From Loktanella sp. PT4BL (GTDB lineage Bacteria > Pseudomonadota > Alphaproteobacteria > Rhodobacterales > Rhodobacteraceae), in contig NZ_QJJL01000001.1 in NCBI RefSeq assembly GCF_003201935.1, positions 372,001 to 436,000 on the forward strand: a stretch of 64,000 bases of DNA, in the 5' to 3' direction. Each line of letters opens with the position of its first letter. The stretch's first letter is position 1. Below, one piece after another: positions 30,326 to 39,091 of this stretch. The translations under genes were made by a program, and so were the position numbers. Under the pieces are notes generated by a model. It had not been told where the DNA came from, did not search any database, and worked only from the letters and a program-made list of their open reading frames with translations.

Positions 30326-30382
30326 GTGTGGGTGGGTTTTGCCCACCCTACCAACCCCCTGTAGTATGGGTGCAACCCACGC
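30326..30382. repeat. Short palindromes between rplR and rpsE (family B-like)
   Basis: GGTGGGT-TTT-GCCCACC (about 30331-30348) and TGGGT-GCA-ACCCA (about 30367-30379) stand in tandem. A further imperfect hairpin (about 30396-30432, CCTTGGGCG with CGCCCCAAGG) lies just ahead of rpsE. Confidence 0.65.
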
Positions 30383-30456
30383 TCGATGATCCGGCGCCTT
30401 GGGCGACCCGCGATTGGACAACGCCCCAAGGGGCAAAAAAATAAAGGACGCCATCA

Positions 30457-31035
30457 ATGGCAGAACGTGAAAACCGCGGCCGCGGCCGCAACCGTGAAGA
30501 GCAGGCCCCAGAGTTTGCAGACCGTCTGGTCGCAATCAACCGGGTCTCGAAAACAGTTAAAGGCGGTAAGCGCTTTGGCTTCGCAGCACTCGTTGTTGTT
30601 GGCGACCAAAAAGGCCGTGTCGGCTTTGGCAAAGGGAAAGCCAAGGAAGTTCCTGAGGCGATCCGCAAAGCCACAGAGCAAGCCAAGCGCCAGATGATCC
30701 GCGTTGCACTGCGCGATGGCCGTACGCTGCACCACGATATCGAGGGCCGTCACGGCGCTGGTAAAGTTGTGATGCGCACAGCCCCTGTGGGTACCGGTAT
30801 CATCGCCGGTGGTCCGATGCGTGCTGTGTTCGAAATGCTGGGCGTGCAGGATGTTGTATCCAAGTCGATCGGTTCGCAGAACCCTTACAACATGATCCGT
30901 GCCACCATGAACGGTCTGAGCAAAGAGCAGTCCCCGCGCAACGTCGCCCAGCGTCGTGGCAAGAAGGTTGCTGATATTCTGCCCAAGCGTGACGAAGCCC
31001 CAGCGGCTGAAGCACCTGCTGAAGCTGACGCGTAA
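30457..31035 (+). CDS. rpsE: 30S ribosomal protein S5
   Basis: A 192-residue S5 at the mRNA entry site, involved in decoding fidelity. [34 protein letters not shown] is the double-stranded-RNA-binding-like domain, and [26 protein letters not shown] follows. An Ala/Glu/Pro tail at residues 178-192 recalls the longer tail on L3. Confidence 0.98.
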   Translation: MAERENRGRGRNREEQAPEFADRLVAINRVSKTVKGGKRFGFAALVVVGDQKGRVGFGKGKAKEVPEAIRKATEQAKRQMIRVALRDGRTLHHDIEGRHGAGKVVMRTAPVGTGIIAGGPMRAVFEMLGVQDVVSKSIGSQNPYNMIRATMNGLSKEQSPRNVAQRRGKKVADILPKRDEAPAAEAPAEADA

Positions 31036-31048
31036 GGAGAACTGACAG

Positions 31049-31237
31049 ATGGCTAAAACAATCGTCGTCAAGCAGATCGGCTCCCCGATCCGCCGCCCCG
31101 AAAAACAGCGTGCAACGCTGATCGGTCTGGGCCTGAACAAAATGAACCGCACGCGCGAACTGGAAGATACCCCTTCCGTGCGCGGTATGGTGAACAGCAT
31201 TCCGCACCTCGTCGAGATCATCGAAGAGCGTGGATAA
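31049..31237 (+). CDS. rpmD: 50S ribosomal protein L30
   Basis: A 62-residue L30. [27 protein letters not shown] and [13 protein letters not shown] are typical. rplO, normally next, is displaced by about 770 bases containing a terminator and a DUF1127 gene. Confidence 0.97.
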   Translation: MAKTIVVKQIGSPIRRPEKQRATLIGLGLNKMNRTRELEDTPSVRGMVNSIPHLVEIIEERG

Positions 31238-31244
31238 GCTTTCA

Positions 31245-31274
31245 CGTAGTGTCGGGGCAGGCCTCGACCTACGG
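31245..31274. repeat. Family B palindromic repeat after rpmD
   Basis: GTCGGGG-CAGG-CCTCGAC-type palindrome with flanking CGTAG and CTACGG, located between the rpmD stop and the terminator. Confidence 0.7.
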
Positions 31275-31288
31275 TGCTGACAGATTGA

Positions 31289-31318
31289 AGCCCTCGGGAA
31301 ACCGGGGGCTTTTTCTTT
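31289..31318 (+). terminator. Terminator after rpmD
   Basis: AGCCCTCGG and CCGGGGGCT pair around a GAAA-like loop and are followed by TTTTTCTTT. It closes the rpmC-rpmD unit. Confidence 0.8.
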
Positions 31319-31463
31319 GGGCAGAATGAAAACTTTGACATGCAAATGCTGCATGGCGGCATTTCCGATGCTGCAGTTGCACAATAGAAGCCTGCGTCCT
31401 AGCTATTTGTTGAGAAGCATCGCCGTCGTGGTGCCACAACACGCAATTGAAAGGACGAAAGTC

Positions 31464-31697
31464 ATGTCTATTACGACCAACACATTCGCCCCCGCCCAAA
31501 TCGGTGCACGTATATCCGCACGCATTTCTGCCCAATTGGCAGCTTTGAAAGAGGCACGCGCGCAGAAGGCGGTTTATTATAAAGTCAGAACCCAATTGAA
31601 CCGCATGTCGGACCGCGAGTTGGCCGATATCGGCACGAACCGTTTGCTGATCGACGACGTTGCCCGCGAAGCGGCCTTTGGCAAAGCGGAACGTTGA
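31464..31697 (+). CDS. DUF1127 small basic protein
   Basis: A 77-residue protein whose C-terminal half (YYKVRTQLNRMSDRELADIGTNRLLI) is a DUF1127 domain. In alphaproteobacteria, members of this family have been linked to RNA binding and phosphate or small-RNA metabolism. The N terminus is a helix-forming Ala/Arg stretch. The start at 31464 follows AAAGGACG; the longer frame begins in the rpmD terminator. It is followed by two hairpins and so appears to be a separate unit inside the ribosomal cluster. Confidence 0.82.
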   Translation: MSITTNTFAPAQIGARISARISAQLAALKEARAQKAVYYKVRTQLNRMSDRELADIGTNRLLIDDVAREAAFGKAER

Positions 31698-31703
31698 ATT
31701 GAG

Positions 31704-31729
31704 GTAAGGTGGATCAAGTTCCACCTTAC
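31704..31729. terminator. Hairpin behind the DUF1127 gene
   Basis: GTAAGGTGGA (31704-31713) pairs perfectly with TCCACCTTAC (31720-31729). The tail is only GGTTTG, so it may protect the 3' end rather than terminate. Confidence 0.5.
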
Positions 31730-31744
31730 GGTTTGAAATGAATG

Positions 31745-31776
31745 CGCCTCGCAGGGAACTGCGGGGCGTTTGTTTT
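31745..31776 (+). terminator. Terminator behind the DUF1127 gene
   Basis: CGCCTCGCAG (31745-31754) pairs with CTGCGGGGCG (31759-31768) around a GGAA loop, and TTTGTTTT follows. Confidence 0.75.
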
Positions 31777-31886
31777 GCGGCGTAGTCAGCGACAGAACTG
31801 ATGCGCACCTATGGGTTTTACAACTTCTGTTTTTGCCGCGATTTGCTGTATCCCGGCGTGTGTCGCCTTCAACCAACATCCCATTC

Positions 31887-31915
31887 TTGACGCCACCCAT
31901 CCCCCCGTCTATACG
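31887..31915 (+). promoter_or_regulatory. rplO promoter
   Basis: TTGACG (31887-31892), 17 bases, TATACG (31910-31915), again inside a C-rich block ending in TATACGCC. The start is expected near 31921. Confidence 0.75.
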
Positions 31916-31920
31916 CCACC

Positions 31921-31945
31921 AGTCGGCAGGCATCCGCCTCCGACT
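31921..31945 (+). promoter_or_regulatory. 5'-terminal hairpin of the rplO leader
   Basis: AGTCG (31921-31925) pairs with CGACT (31941-31945), and AGGC (31928-31931) pairs with GCCT (31936-31939) around ATCC. It begins at the predicted start of transcription. Confidence 0.5.
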
Positions 31946-32011
31946 CAGATGTAACGCCGTGTTTGGCCGCTCCCGTCGCTGGGGGCCAATTCCGGCAAAA
32001 GGAGAAGCGAC

Positions 32012-32485
32012 ATGAAACTGAACGAACTCTCAGACAACCCGGGCGCCACCAAAGGCAAAAAGCGTATTGGCCGTGGTCCAGGTTCCGGCAAAGGTAAGAC
32101 CGGTGGCCGTGGTATCAAAGGTCAAAAATCGCGTTCCGGTGTAGCTATCAAAGGCTATGAGGGCGGCCAGATGCCACTCTACCAGCGTCTGCCAAAGCGC
32201 GGCTTCAACAAGCCGAACCGCAAGACTTTCGCTGTCATCAACCTTGGTCTGATCCAGAAATTCATCGACGAAGGCAAGATCGACGTCAAAGCCGACATCA
32301 CCGAAGATGCGCTGATCGCGTCCGGTCTGGTGCGTCGCAAGAAGGACGGTATCCGCGTTCTTGCCAAAGGCGATTTCAAAGCCAAAGCAACGATTGCTGT
32401 CACCGGTGCCTCCAAGGGCGCTGTTGAGGCGGTTGAAAAGGCTGGCGGCACATTGACTGTCACAGCACCGGCTGCGGCTGAGTAA
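32012..32485 (+). CDS. rplO: 50S ribosomal protein L15
   Basis: A 157-residue L15, a late-assembly protein of the large subunit. [40 protein letters not shown] is the basic Gly-rich extension that threads through rRNA (quoted in part as [15 protein letters not shown]). The usual partner secY follows after 105 bases that include a strong hairpin. Confidence 0.98.
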   Translation: MKLNELSDNPGATKGKKRIGRGPGSGKGKTGGRGIKGQKSRSGVAIKGYEGGQMPLYQRLPKRGFNKPNRKTFAVINLGLIQKFIDEGKIDVKADITEDALIASGLVRRKKDGIRVLAKGDFKAKATIAVTGASKGAVEAVEKAGGTLTVTAPAAAE

Positions 32486-32535
32486 GACCTTGTGAGCGGC
32501 GTCACCGTCGCTTACATAGCTCTTCAAGTTTTCCC

Positions 32536-32572
32536 AAACGCCGCGATCCGGGAAACGGTATCGCGGCGTTTC
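32536..32572 (+). terminator. Terminator-like hairpin between rplO and secY
   Basis: AAACGCCGCGAT (32536-32547) is perfectly complementary to ATCGCGGCGTTT (32560-32571), with a 12-base loop, and only CTATTG follows. It may act as a weak or conditional terminator that lowers secY-adk expression relative to rplO. Confidence 0.55.
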
Positions 32573-32590
32573 TATTGAAAAGAGACCCAT

Positions 32591-33949
32591 ATGGCTTCTG
32601 CAGCAGAGCAAATGGCAGCCAACGTCAGTTGGAGCGCCTTCGGCAAAGCAACTGAACTGCGTCAGCGCATCCTGTTTACGATTGGTTTGCTGATTATCTA
32701 CCGTCTTGGCACGTTCATTCCGGTTCCCGGCATTGATGGCATCGCCTTGCAGCAGTTCATGGAAGACGCGCAGTCGGGCATTGGCGGCATCCTGTCGATG
32801 TTCACCGGTGGTGCCCTGTCACGCATGGCGATCTTTACGCTCGGCATTATGCCCTACATCTCTGCCTCGATCGTGATGCAGCTTTTGGGATCTATGTGGG
32901 AGCCGCTCAAGAACCTCAAAAAAGAGGGTGAGCAGGGCCGCCGCAAACTGAACCAATATACCCGTTACTTCACTGTCGTTCTGGCCACTGCACAGGCCTA
33001 CGGCCTTGCTGTCAGCCTTGAGGCGGGTGGTCTTGCGGCTGATCCGGGCCCGTTCTTCCAGGCTTCGACGGTCATCACCATCGTTGGTGGCTGTATGTTC
33101 CTGATGTGGCTGGGCGAGCAGATTACCGCACGCGGCATCGGCAACGGTATCTCCTTGATCATCTTCGTTGGTATTATTGCCGAAATCCCTGCCGCACTTG
33201 CGCAATTCCTGTCGCAGGGTCGTTCCGGTGCGATCAGCCCGCTGGTCATCGTCGGGATTATCCTGATGTTGATCGTGGTTCTGACCTTTGTGGTTTTCAT
33301 GGAGCGGTCGCTGCGCAAGATCCACATCCAGTACCCGCGCCAGCAGCGCGGCATGAAGGTTTATGACGGTTCAACCAGCCACCTGCCGATCAAGGTGAAC
33401 CCCGCTGGCGTGATCCCTGCGATCTTTGCATCCGCGCTGCTTTTGCTGCCAACCACGATCAGCACATTCAGCGGCGGATCATCCGGCCCCTTGATGTCGA
33501 CCATCCTGGCGCTCTTCGGTCCTGGCCAGCCGCTCTATCTGATCTTCTTTGGCGGCATGATCATCTTCTTTACGTATTTCTACACCCGTGAAGTTGCCTT
33601 CAAGACCGAGGACGTCGCCGAAAACCTGAAGAACCAGAACGGCTTTGTGCCCGGCATCCGCCCCGGCAAGAAAACCGAAGAGTATCTGGACTATGTCGTT
33701 ACGCGGATTCTGGTGCTGGGTTCCGGCTATCTGGCGCTCGTGGCACTCTTGCCCGAGATTATCCGCGCGGAATTGTCGATCCCGTTCTACTTTGGTGGCA
33801 CATCAATCCTGATTATTGTGTCTGTGGGTATGGACACGATCCAGCAAATCCAGTCACACTTGGTGGCACATCAATACGAAGGCCTGATTGAGAAGTCTCA
33901 ATTGCGTGGCAAGCGTAGCGCAAAACGTAAAGGGCCATCACGCCGATGA
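32591..33949 (+). CDS. secY: Protein translocase subunit SecY
   Basis: A 452-residue channel protein with ten membrane segments. The opening [26 protein letters not shown] forms the N terminus and first helix; the plug follows near residues 60-70; [31 protein letters not shown] is the large cytoplasmic loop region that contacts SecA and the ribosome (given in part as [13 protein letters not shown]). It exports and inserts proteins with SecE and SecG, which are not encoded here. The stop overlaps adk by four bases (ATGA). Confidence 0.98.
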   Translation: MASAAEQMAANVSWSAFGKATELRQRILFTIGLLIIYRLGTFIPVPGIDGIALQQFMEDAQSGIGGILSMFTGGALSRMAIFTLGIMPYISASIVMQLLGSMWEPLKNLKKEGEQGRRKLNQYTRYFTVVLATAQAYGLAVSLEAGGLAADPGPFFQASTVITIVGGCMFLMWLGEQITARGIGNGISLIIFVGIIAEIPAALAQFLSQGRSGAISPLVIVGIILMLIVVLTFVVFMERSLRKIHIQYPRQQRGMKVYDGSTSHLPIKVNPAGVIPAIFASALLLLPTTISTFSGGSSGPLMSTILALFGPGQPLYLIFFGGMIIFFTYFYTREVAFKTEDVAENLKNQNGFVPGIRPGKKTEEYLDYVVTRILVLGSGYLALVALLPEIIRAELSIPFYFGGTSILIIVSVGMDTIQQIQSHLVAHQYEGLIEKSQLRGKRSAKRKGPSRR

Positions 33950-34605
33950 ATATCATTCTGCTGGGACCGCCGGGGGCGGGTAAGGGAACACAGGCACGCA
34001 AGCTTGTTGAAGAACGCAATATGGTGCAGCTGAGCACTGGCGATATGCTGCGCGCCGCCCGCACCAGCGGGACCGAGATGGGCAAGACTGTTGCGGCCGT
34101 GATGGACCGTGGCGATCTTGTCACCGATGAAATCGTGATCGGCCTGATCCGCGAACAGCTTGAGAGTGACGACGGCAAGGGCGGCTATATCTTTGACGGC
34201 TTCCCGCGCACATTGGCGCAGGCTGATGCGTTGGGAAATCTGCTGGTCGAGATGGGTGAGAACCTTGATTGCGTGATCGAGATGCAAGTCGATGACGAGG
34301 CGCTTGTTGATCGCATCACCGCACGCTCGACCTGTGCTGATTGTGGTGAAGTCTATAATGACAACACCAAGCCGATCCCGGCGGATGGTAAATGCACCAA
34401 CTGTGGGGGCACGAATTTCCAGCGCCGTGCCGATGACAACGCAGACAGTCTCCGCACCCGTTTGATGGCCTATTACAAGCAAACCAGCCCGCTGGTTGGC
34501 TACTACTATGCCAAGGGTGACCTGAAGTCTGTGGATGGTCTGGCCAGCATGGAAGATGTGGCGACCAGCATCGCTTCGGCACTGCGAGACGCTGAAAAAT
34601 CCTGA
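33946..34605 (+). CDS. adk: Adenylate kinase with zinc-type LID
   Basis: A 219-residue long-form kinase that balances ATP, ADP and AMP. The P-loop is GPPGAGKGT (7-15), and GFPRT (85-89) binds AMP. The LID contains Cys130, Cys133, Cys150 and Cys153, a four-cysteine set as in zinc-binding adenylate kinases. It is translationally coupled to secY, which it follows in many bacteria. Confidence 0.97.
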   Translation: MNIILLGPPGAGKGTQARKLVEERNMVQLSTGDMLRAARTSGTEMGKTVAAVMDRGDLVTDEIVIGLIREQLESDDGKGGYIFDGFPRTLAQADALGNLLVEMGENLDCVIEMQVDDEALVDRITARSTCADCGEVYNDNTKPIPADGKCTNCGGTNFQRRADDNADSLRTRLMAYYKQTSPLVGYYYAKGDLKSVDGLASMEDVATSIASALRDAEKS

Positions 34606-34663
34606 TATTTTGCTATGGTACGGGGCGGAATGCGCAAATCGTCTTTTGTGCCGCCCCAGCGCC

Positions 34664-34692
34664 TTGACGCCTTGGCAAATGCCCCCTAAACA
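34664..34692 (+). promoter_or_regulatory. rpsM (alpha operon) promoter
   Basis: TTGACG (34664-34669), 17 bases ending in CCCCC, TAAACA (34687-34692). The start is expected near 34698, where a short TCCC-AAAC-GGGA hairpin (34699-34710) begins. The leader is about 150 bases. Confidence 0.65.
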
Positions 34693-34849
34693 GCGCCATC
34701 CCAAACGGGAATCATTTTGTGGTTAATGGGTCGCCCCCAAAGATCACAAGGCACCTCCATATGACGCAGCCCGGCGCCCCAAAGGTCCGGGCTTCCGTTG
34801 TGAAAAAAGGGTCTGGAACGACGGACCCGCAACGAAAAGGAATAGCAAC

Positions 34850-35218
34850 GTGGCACGTATTGCCGGCGTAAACATCCCGACTGCAAAGCGGGTTCCAATC
34901 GCCCTTACTTACATCACCGGTATTGGTTCTGCCAAAGCCGAAGAAATCTGCGCAGCGACCAACATTGATCGCGCGCGTCGTGTAAACCAGCTTTCTGATG
35001 CAGAAGTGCTGTCGATCCGTGAATACATCGACGCCAACCTGACAGTGGAAGGTGACCTGCGTCGCGAGACACAGATGAACATCAAGCGCCTGATGGACCT
35101 TGGTTGCTACCGTGGCCTGCGCCACCGTCGTAACCTGCCGGTTCGCGGTCAGCGGACATCCACCAACGCACGTACACGCAAGGGTCCTGCAAAGGCCATT
35201 GCTGGTAAGAAGAAATAA
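34850..35218 (+). CDS. rpsM: 30S ribosomal protein S13
   Basis: A 122-residue S13 that bridges the subunits and contacts P-site tRNA through its C-terminal tail. [21 protein letters not shown] and [22 protein letters not shown] are typical. The start codon is GTG, preceded by AAAAGGAAT, which could moderate its translation. It heads the alpha operon. Confidence 0.97.
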   Translation: MARIAGVNIPTAKRVPIALTYITGIGSAKAEEICAATNIDRARRVNQLSDAEVLSIREYIDANLTVEGDLRRETQMNIKRLMDLGCYRGLRHRRNLPVRGQRTSTNARTRKGPAKAIAGKKK

Positions 35219-35231
35219 GGAAGCTTGATCA

Positions 35232-35621
35232 ATGGCACGTGATACAAAACGCACCAAGAAGAAGGTTTCCAAGAACATCGCAGCCGGTGTTGCGCATGTG
35301 AACTCTTCTTTCAACAACACAAAGATCCTGATCTCCGACGTGCAGGGCAACGCCATTTCTTGGTCGTCTGCTGGCACGATGGGTTTCAAAGGTTCACGGA
35401 AATCCACACCCTACGCGGCCCAGATGGCTGCTGAGGATGCAGGCAAGAAAGCACAAGATCACGGCGTGAAGACGCTGGAAGTCGAAGTGCAGGGTCCTGG
35501 TTCCGGTCGTGAATCCGCGCTTCGCGCATTGGCCGCAGTTGGTTTCAACATCACATCGATCCGTGACGTGACCCCAATGGCCCACAACGGTTGCCGCCCA
35601 CCAAAGCGTCGCCGCGTCTAA
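35232..35621 (+). CDS. rpsK: 30S ribosomal protein S11
   Basis: A 129-residue S11 on the platform near the mRNA exit. [30 protein letters not shown] and the C-terminal [19 protein letters not shown] are diagnostic; the Asn-Gly in the latter is the site of isoaspartate formation in E. coli S11. Confidence 0.98.
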   Translation: MARDTKRTKKKVSKNIAAGVAHVNSSFNNTKILISDVQGNAISWSSAGTMGFKGSRKSTPYAAQMAAEDAGKKAQDHGVKTLEVEVQGPGSGRESALRALAAVGFNITSIRDVTPMAHNGCRPPKRRRV

Positions 35622-35636
35622 TTACACCCAAACGCC

Positions 35637-35668
35637 TTGGGGTCGTGCATGATTTCGCACGGCCCCAA
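35637..35668. terminator. Hairpin between rpsK and rpoA
   Basis: TTGGGGTCGTGC (35637-35648) pairs with GCACGGCCCCAA (35657-35668) with one wobble or mismatch. There is no T tract, so partial attenuation or RNA processing is more likely than full termination. Confidence 0.5.
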
Positions 35669-35733
35669 TCCGTCATTTTAACCTCGGGCGTTTGCCTTTT
35701 TGGACATGAAGGCAGACTAGTATGGAGGGACAT

Positions 35734-36750
35734 ATGATCCACAAGAACTGGGCTGAGTTGATTAAGCCGACTCAATTAGAAGTTAAGCCAGGCAACGATC
35801 CTGCGCGTCAGGCAACCGTCATTGCAGAACCACTCGAGCGTGGCTTTGGTTTGACATTGGGCAACGCCCTGCGCCGCATTTTGATGAGCTCCCTTCAGGG
35901 CGCTGCGATTACTGCTGTTCAGATCGACAACGTTCTGCACGAGTTCTCAAGCGTTTCCGGTGTGCGTGAAGACGTCACCGACATCGTATTGAACCTCAAA
36001 GGTGTTGCGATCCGCATGGAAGTGGAAGGGCCAAAGCGTCTGTCCGTTCAGGCCAAAGGCCCGGGCGTCGTGACTGCTGCGGATATTTCCGAGACTGCGG
36101 GCATCGAGATCCTGAACAAGGATCATGTGATCTGCCACCTTGACGAAGGCGCTGACCTTTACATGGAACTGACCGTGAATACCGGTAAGGGCTATGTTGC
36201 GGCAGACAAGAACAAGCCAGAAGATGCACCGATCGGCATGATGGCCGTTGATGCGATCTACTCGCCTGTGAAGAAAGTCAGCTATGACGTGCAGCCAACC
36301 CGCGAAGGTCAGGTTCTGGACTATGACAAGCTGACTATGAAGGTCGAAACAGACGGGTCGCTGACACCTGATGATGCAGTCGCTTACGCGGCCCGCATCC
36401 TGCAGGACCAGCTGTCGATCTTCGTCAACTTTGACGAGCCTGAATCAGCAACTGCTGGCGCTGACGACGACGGTCTCGAGTTCAACCCGCTTCTGCTCAA
36501 GAAAGTGGACGAGCTGGAACTGTCCGTCCGTTCGGCAAACTGCCTCAAGAACGACAACATCGTGTACATTGGCGATCTGATCCAGAAGACCGAAGCAGAA
36601 ATGCTGCGCACACCGAACTTTGGCCGCAAATCTTTGAACGAGATCAAAGAAGTGTTGTCAGGAATGGGTCTGCACCTTGGCATGGACGTTGAGGACTGGC
36701 CACCGGACAACATCGAAGATCTGGCCAAGAAGTTCGAAGACCAGTTCTAA
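35734..36750 (+). CDS. rpoA: RNA polymerase subunit alpha
   Basis: A 338-residue alpha subunit. The N-terminal domain (about 1-230) dimerises and assembles beta and beta-prime; the C-terminal domain (about 255-330, [22 protein letters not shown]) binds UP elements and activators. The start at 35734 is preferred because GGAGG lies six bases ahead and it gives the standard length; ATG at 35722 would put that site inside the gene. The gene is linked to S13, S11 and L17 as usual. Confidence 0.98.
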   Translation: MIHKNWAELIKPTQLEVKPGNDPARQATVIAEPLERGFGLTLGNALRRILMSSLQGAAITAVQIDNVLHEFSSVSGVREDVTDIVLNLKGVAIRMEVEGPKRLSVQAKGPGVVTAADISETAGIEILNKDHVICHLDEGADLYMELTVNTGKGYVAADKNKPEDAPIGMMAVDAIYSPVKKVSYDVQPTREGQVLDYDKLTMKVETDGSLTPDDAVAYAARILQDQLSIFVNFDEPESATAGADDDGLEFNPLLLKKVDELELSVRSANCLKNDNIVYIGDLIQKTEAEMLRTPNFGRKSLNEIKEVLSGMGLHLGMDVEDWPPDNIEDLAKKFEDQF

Positions 36751-36756
36751 GAATTC

Positions 36757-36778
36757 GGGTGGGCTTACGGGCCCACCC
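36757..36778. repeat. Palindrome between rpoA and rplQ
   Basis: GGGTGGGC-TTACGG-GCCCACCC forms a perfect 8-bp stem directly behind the rpoA stop, and resembles the GGGTGGGT-type copies near 30330. Confidence 0.65.
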
Positions 36779-36885
36779 AAAAATGCCCGCACTGGCGGGG
36801 AACATCCTGGGCAATTCCGCCCCACTAACGGAGCCAGCGACACGCATCGCATCGGCCCATCCTAAAACAAAATGGAGACTATCAC

Positions 36886-37305
36886 ATGCGTCACGCACGA
36901 GGTTACCGCCGCCTGAACCGCACACACGAGCACCGCAAGGCGCTGTTCGCGAACATGGCTGGCTCGCTCATTGAGCATGAGCAAATCAAGACAACATTGC
37001 CCAAGGCGAAAGAACTGCGCCGTATCGTTGAAAAGCTGGTCACACTTGGCAAGCGCGGCGATCTGCACGCGCGCCGTCAGGCCAACGCACAGCTGAAGCA
37101 GGAAATGCACACTGCAAAACTGTTCGAAGTGCTTGGGCCACGCTACGCCGAACGTCAGGGCGGTTATGTCCGCATCATCAAAGCGGGTTTCCGTTACGGT
37201 GACATGGCTCCAATGGCGATCATCGAATTCGTTGACCGCGACGTTGACGCAAAAGGTGCGGCTGATAAGGCCCGTCTGGCCGAATACGAGGCCGCTGAGG
37301 ATTAA
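36886..37305 (+). CDS. rplQ: 50S ribosomal protein L17
   Basis: A 139-residue L17 near the tunnel exit. [25 protein letters not shown] and [28 protein letters not shown] are typical. It closes the ribosomal cluster; a strong terminator follows. Confidence 0.98.
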   Translation: MRHARGYRRLNRTHEHRKALFANMAGSLIEHEQIKTTLPKAKELRRIVEKLVTLGKRGDLHARRQANAQLKQEMHTAKLFEVLGPRYAERQGGYVRIIKAGFRYGDMAPMAIIEFVDRDVDAKGAADKARLAEYEAAED

Positions 37306-37331
37306 TTTCCCCTGCATCACCTGAGTTTCGC

Positions 37332-37367
37332 AAAGCCCTGCCATTCTGGCGGGGCTTTCGCTTTTTT
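37332..37367 (+). terminator. Terminator after rplQ
   Basis: AAAGCCCTGCCA (37332-37343) pairs with TGGCGGGGCTTT (37347-37358), and CGCTTTTTT follows. It ends the alpha operon. Confidence 0.85.
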
Positions 37368-37389
37368 GAACAAAGCTTATGTTTCTGCC

Positions 37390-38700
37390 ATGGCCGATCT
37401 TTTTGACAGCACCCCCACCGATACCCCCGCGGGCCCCCGCCCGCTGGCGGATCGTTTGCGGCCTAAAAACCTGTCCGAGGTCATCGGCCAGCAGCAGGTT
37501 CTCGGCCCTGATGCGCCACTGGGCACAATGCTTGCCTCTGGTTCGCTGTCTTCGCTGATTTTCTGGGGACCACCCGGTGTGGGTAAAACGACGATCGCCC
37601 GCTTGCTGGCGGCCGAGACCGACCTGCATTTCGTCCAGATCAGCGCGATTTTCACCGGTGTGCCGGAACTGCGCAAGGTGTTCGAGGCTGCCAAGATGCG
37701 CCGCCAGAACGGCAAGGGCACCCTGCTGTTTGTCGATGAAATCCATCGTTTCAACAAAGCCCAGCAAGACGGGTTTCTGCCGTATATGGAAGACGGGACC
37801 ATCCTGCTGGTGGGTGCCACGACCGAAAACCCCAGTTTCGAGTTGAACGCCGCTGTTCTGAGCCGAAGCCAGGTTTTCATCCTCACCCGTCTTGACCTCA
37901 AAGACCTCGAACTGCTCGCGCAGCGGGCCGAAAAGGAACTCGGCCGCGCTTTGCCGCTTGATGGCCACGCCCGTGAGGCGCTTTTGAATATGGCCGATGG
38001 TGATGGTCGCGCCTTGCTCAATCTGATTGAACAGGTCGCCGCATGGAAAACGGATGCCAAACTGGGCCGCGATGACCTGACCAAACGCCTGATGAAACGT
38101 GCCGCAAAATACGACAAATCCGGTGACGAGCATTACAACCTGATCAGCGCGCTCCATAAATCCGTGCGCGGCTCGGACCCTGATGCGGCACTATACTGGT
38201 TCGCCCGTATGCTGGCGGGTGGCGAGGACCCGCGGTTTCTTGCGCGCCGTATCACGCGCATGGCGGTCGAGGATATCGGACTTGCCGACCCACAGGCGCA
38301 GGCCATTTGCCTGCAATCGTGGGAAACCTATGAAAGGCTTGGATCGCCCGAGGGCGAGTTGGCGCTTGCGCAGGCGGTGACCTATCTGGCCCTCGCACCT
38401 AAATCGAATGCAACCTATGTGGCCTATAAGGGTGCTGTCGCTGCCGCCAAACAGACCGGATCAGAGCCACCGCCCGCCCATATCCTGAACGCGCCCACGC
38501 GGTTGATGAAGGAACAGGGTTTTGGCGCGGGCTATGCCTATGACCATGATGCCGAGGACGGGTTTAGTGGCCAGAACTATTTCCCCGAAACCATGAAGCG
38601 CGGCGTCTACTACATCCCCGTGGATCGCGGGTTCGAGCGCGAGTTGAAAAAGCGCGTTGATTTCTTTGCGGGCCTGCGTGCCAAACGGGGCAAGAATTGA
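37390..38700 (+). CDS. rarA: Replication-associated recombination protein RarA (MgsA)
   Basis: A 436-residue AAA+ ATPase related to clamp loaders that acts at stalled forks. Walker A is GPPGVGKTT (60-68), and Walker B ends in Asp116-Glu117 of FVDEIHRF. The C-terminal oligomerisation region contains PPAHILNAPTRLMKEQGFG and GYAYDHDAEDGFSGQNYFP. The start at 37390 is chosen because the in-frame ATG at 37378 or the opening at 37366 touches the terminator of rplQ; neither has a strong ribosome site. Confidence 0.93.
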   Translation: MADLFDSTPTDTPAGPRPLADRLRPKNLSEVIGQQQVLGPDAPLGTMLASGSLSSLIFWGPPGVGKTTIARLLAAETDLHFVQISAIFTGVPELRKVFEAAKMRRQNGKGTLLFVDEIHRFNKAQQDGFLPYMEDGTILLVGATTENPSFELNAAVLSRSQVFILTRLDLKDLELLAQRAEKELGRALPLDGHAREALLNMADGDGRALLNLIEQVAAWKTDAKLGRDDLTKRLMKRAAKYDKSGDEHYNLISALHKSVRGSDPDAALYWFARMLAGGEDPRFLARRITRMAVEDIGLADPQAQAICLQSWETYERLGSPEGELALAQAVTYLALAPKSNATYVAYKGAVAAAKQTGSEPPPAHILNAPTRLMKEQGFGAGYAYDHDAEDGFSGQNYFPETMKRGVYYIPVDRGFERELKKRVDFFAGLRAKRGKN

Positions 38701-38731
38701 CAAGGCTGGCACAAAGGCCCATGGGGGCGGC

Positions 38732-39091
38732 ATGATGACACCGGTAATCTCTGTGGCCCTCGGTGGGGCGATCGGCTCTGTGCTGCGCTATGTGGTCGGT
38801 TTGACCGTGGCGTTTCCATTGGGCACGCTGACGGTCAATGTAATCGGGTCCTTTGCCATTGGCGTGATCTGGGTGCATCTGGCGGACCGCGGGTTGCAGC
38901 ATTGGTTGCCGTTTGTGATGACGGGGCTCTTGGGTGGCTTCACCACCTTCTCGGCTTTTACGTTGGACGCATTGCGTCTGTTTGAAGAGGGACGTTTCAC
39001 CGCCGCAGGTGCCTATATCGCGGGCTCGGTGGTTCTGTCCTTGATGGCCTGCGGGCTGGGTCTGTGGCTTGCCAAAGGAATGACGACATGA
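38732..39091 (+). CDS. crcB: Fluoride channel CrcB/Fluc
   Basis: A 119-residue, four-helix protein that works as an antiparallel dimer to export fluoride. GGAIGSVLRY (11-20), the pore Asn36 in TLTVNVIGSF, and GGFTTFSAF (68-76) with the sodium and Phe-box region are all present. No fluoride riboswitch was recognised upstream; the gene begins 31 bases behind rarA. It overlaps the next gene by four bases (ATGA). Confidence 0.93.
   Translation: MMTPVISVALGGAIGSVLRYVVGLTVAFPLGTLTVNVIGSFAIGVIWVHLADRGLQHWLPFVMTGLLGGFTTFSAFTLDALRLFEEGRFTAAGAYIAGSVVLSLMACGLGLWLAKGMTT

Larger units (their letters stand above)
31698..32011. other. Gap between the DUF1127 gene and rplO
   Basis: This 314-base gap holds two hairpins behind the DUF1127 gene, then the rplO promoter and its leader. 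No other gene was seen. Confidence 0.6.

Noticed and set aside
38701..38731. Fluoride riboswitch ahead of crcB
   Set aside because: The gap to rarA is only 31 bases, too short for the fold, and no motif is visible.
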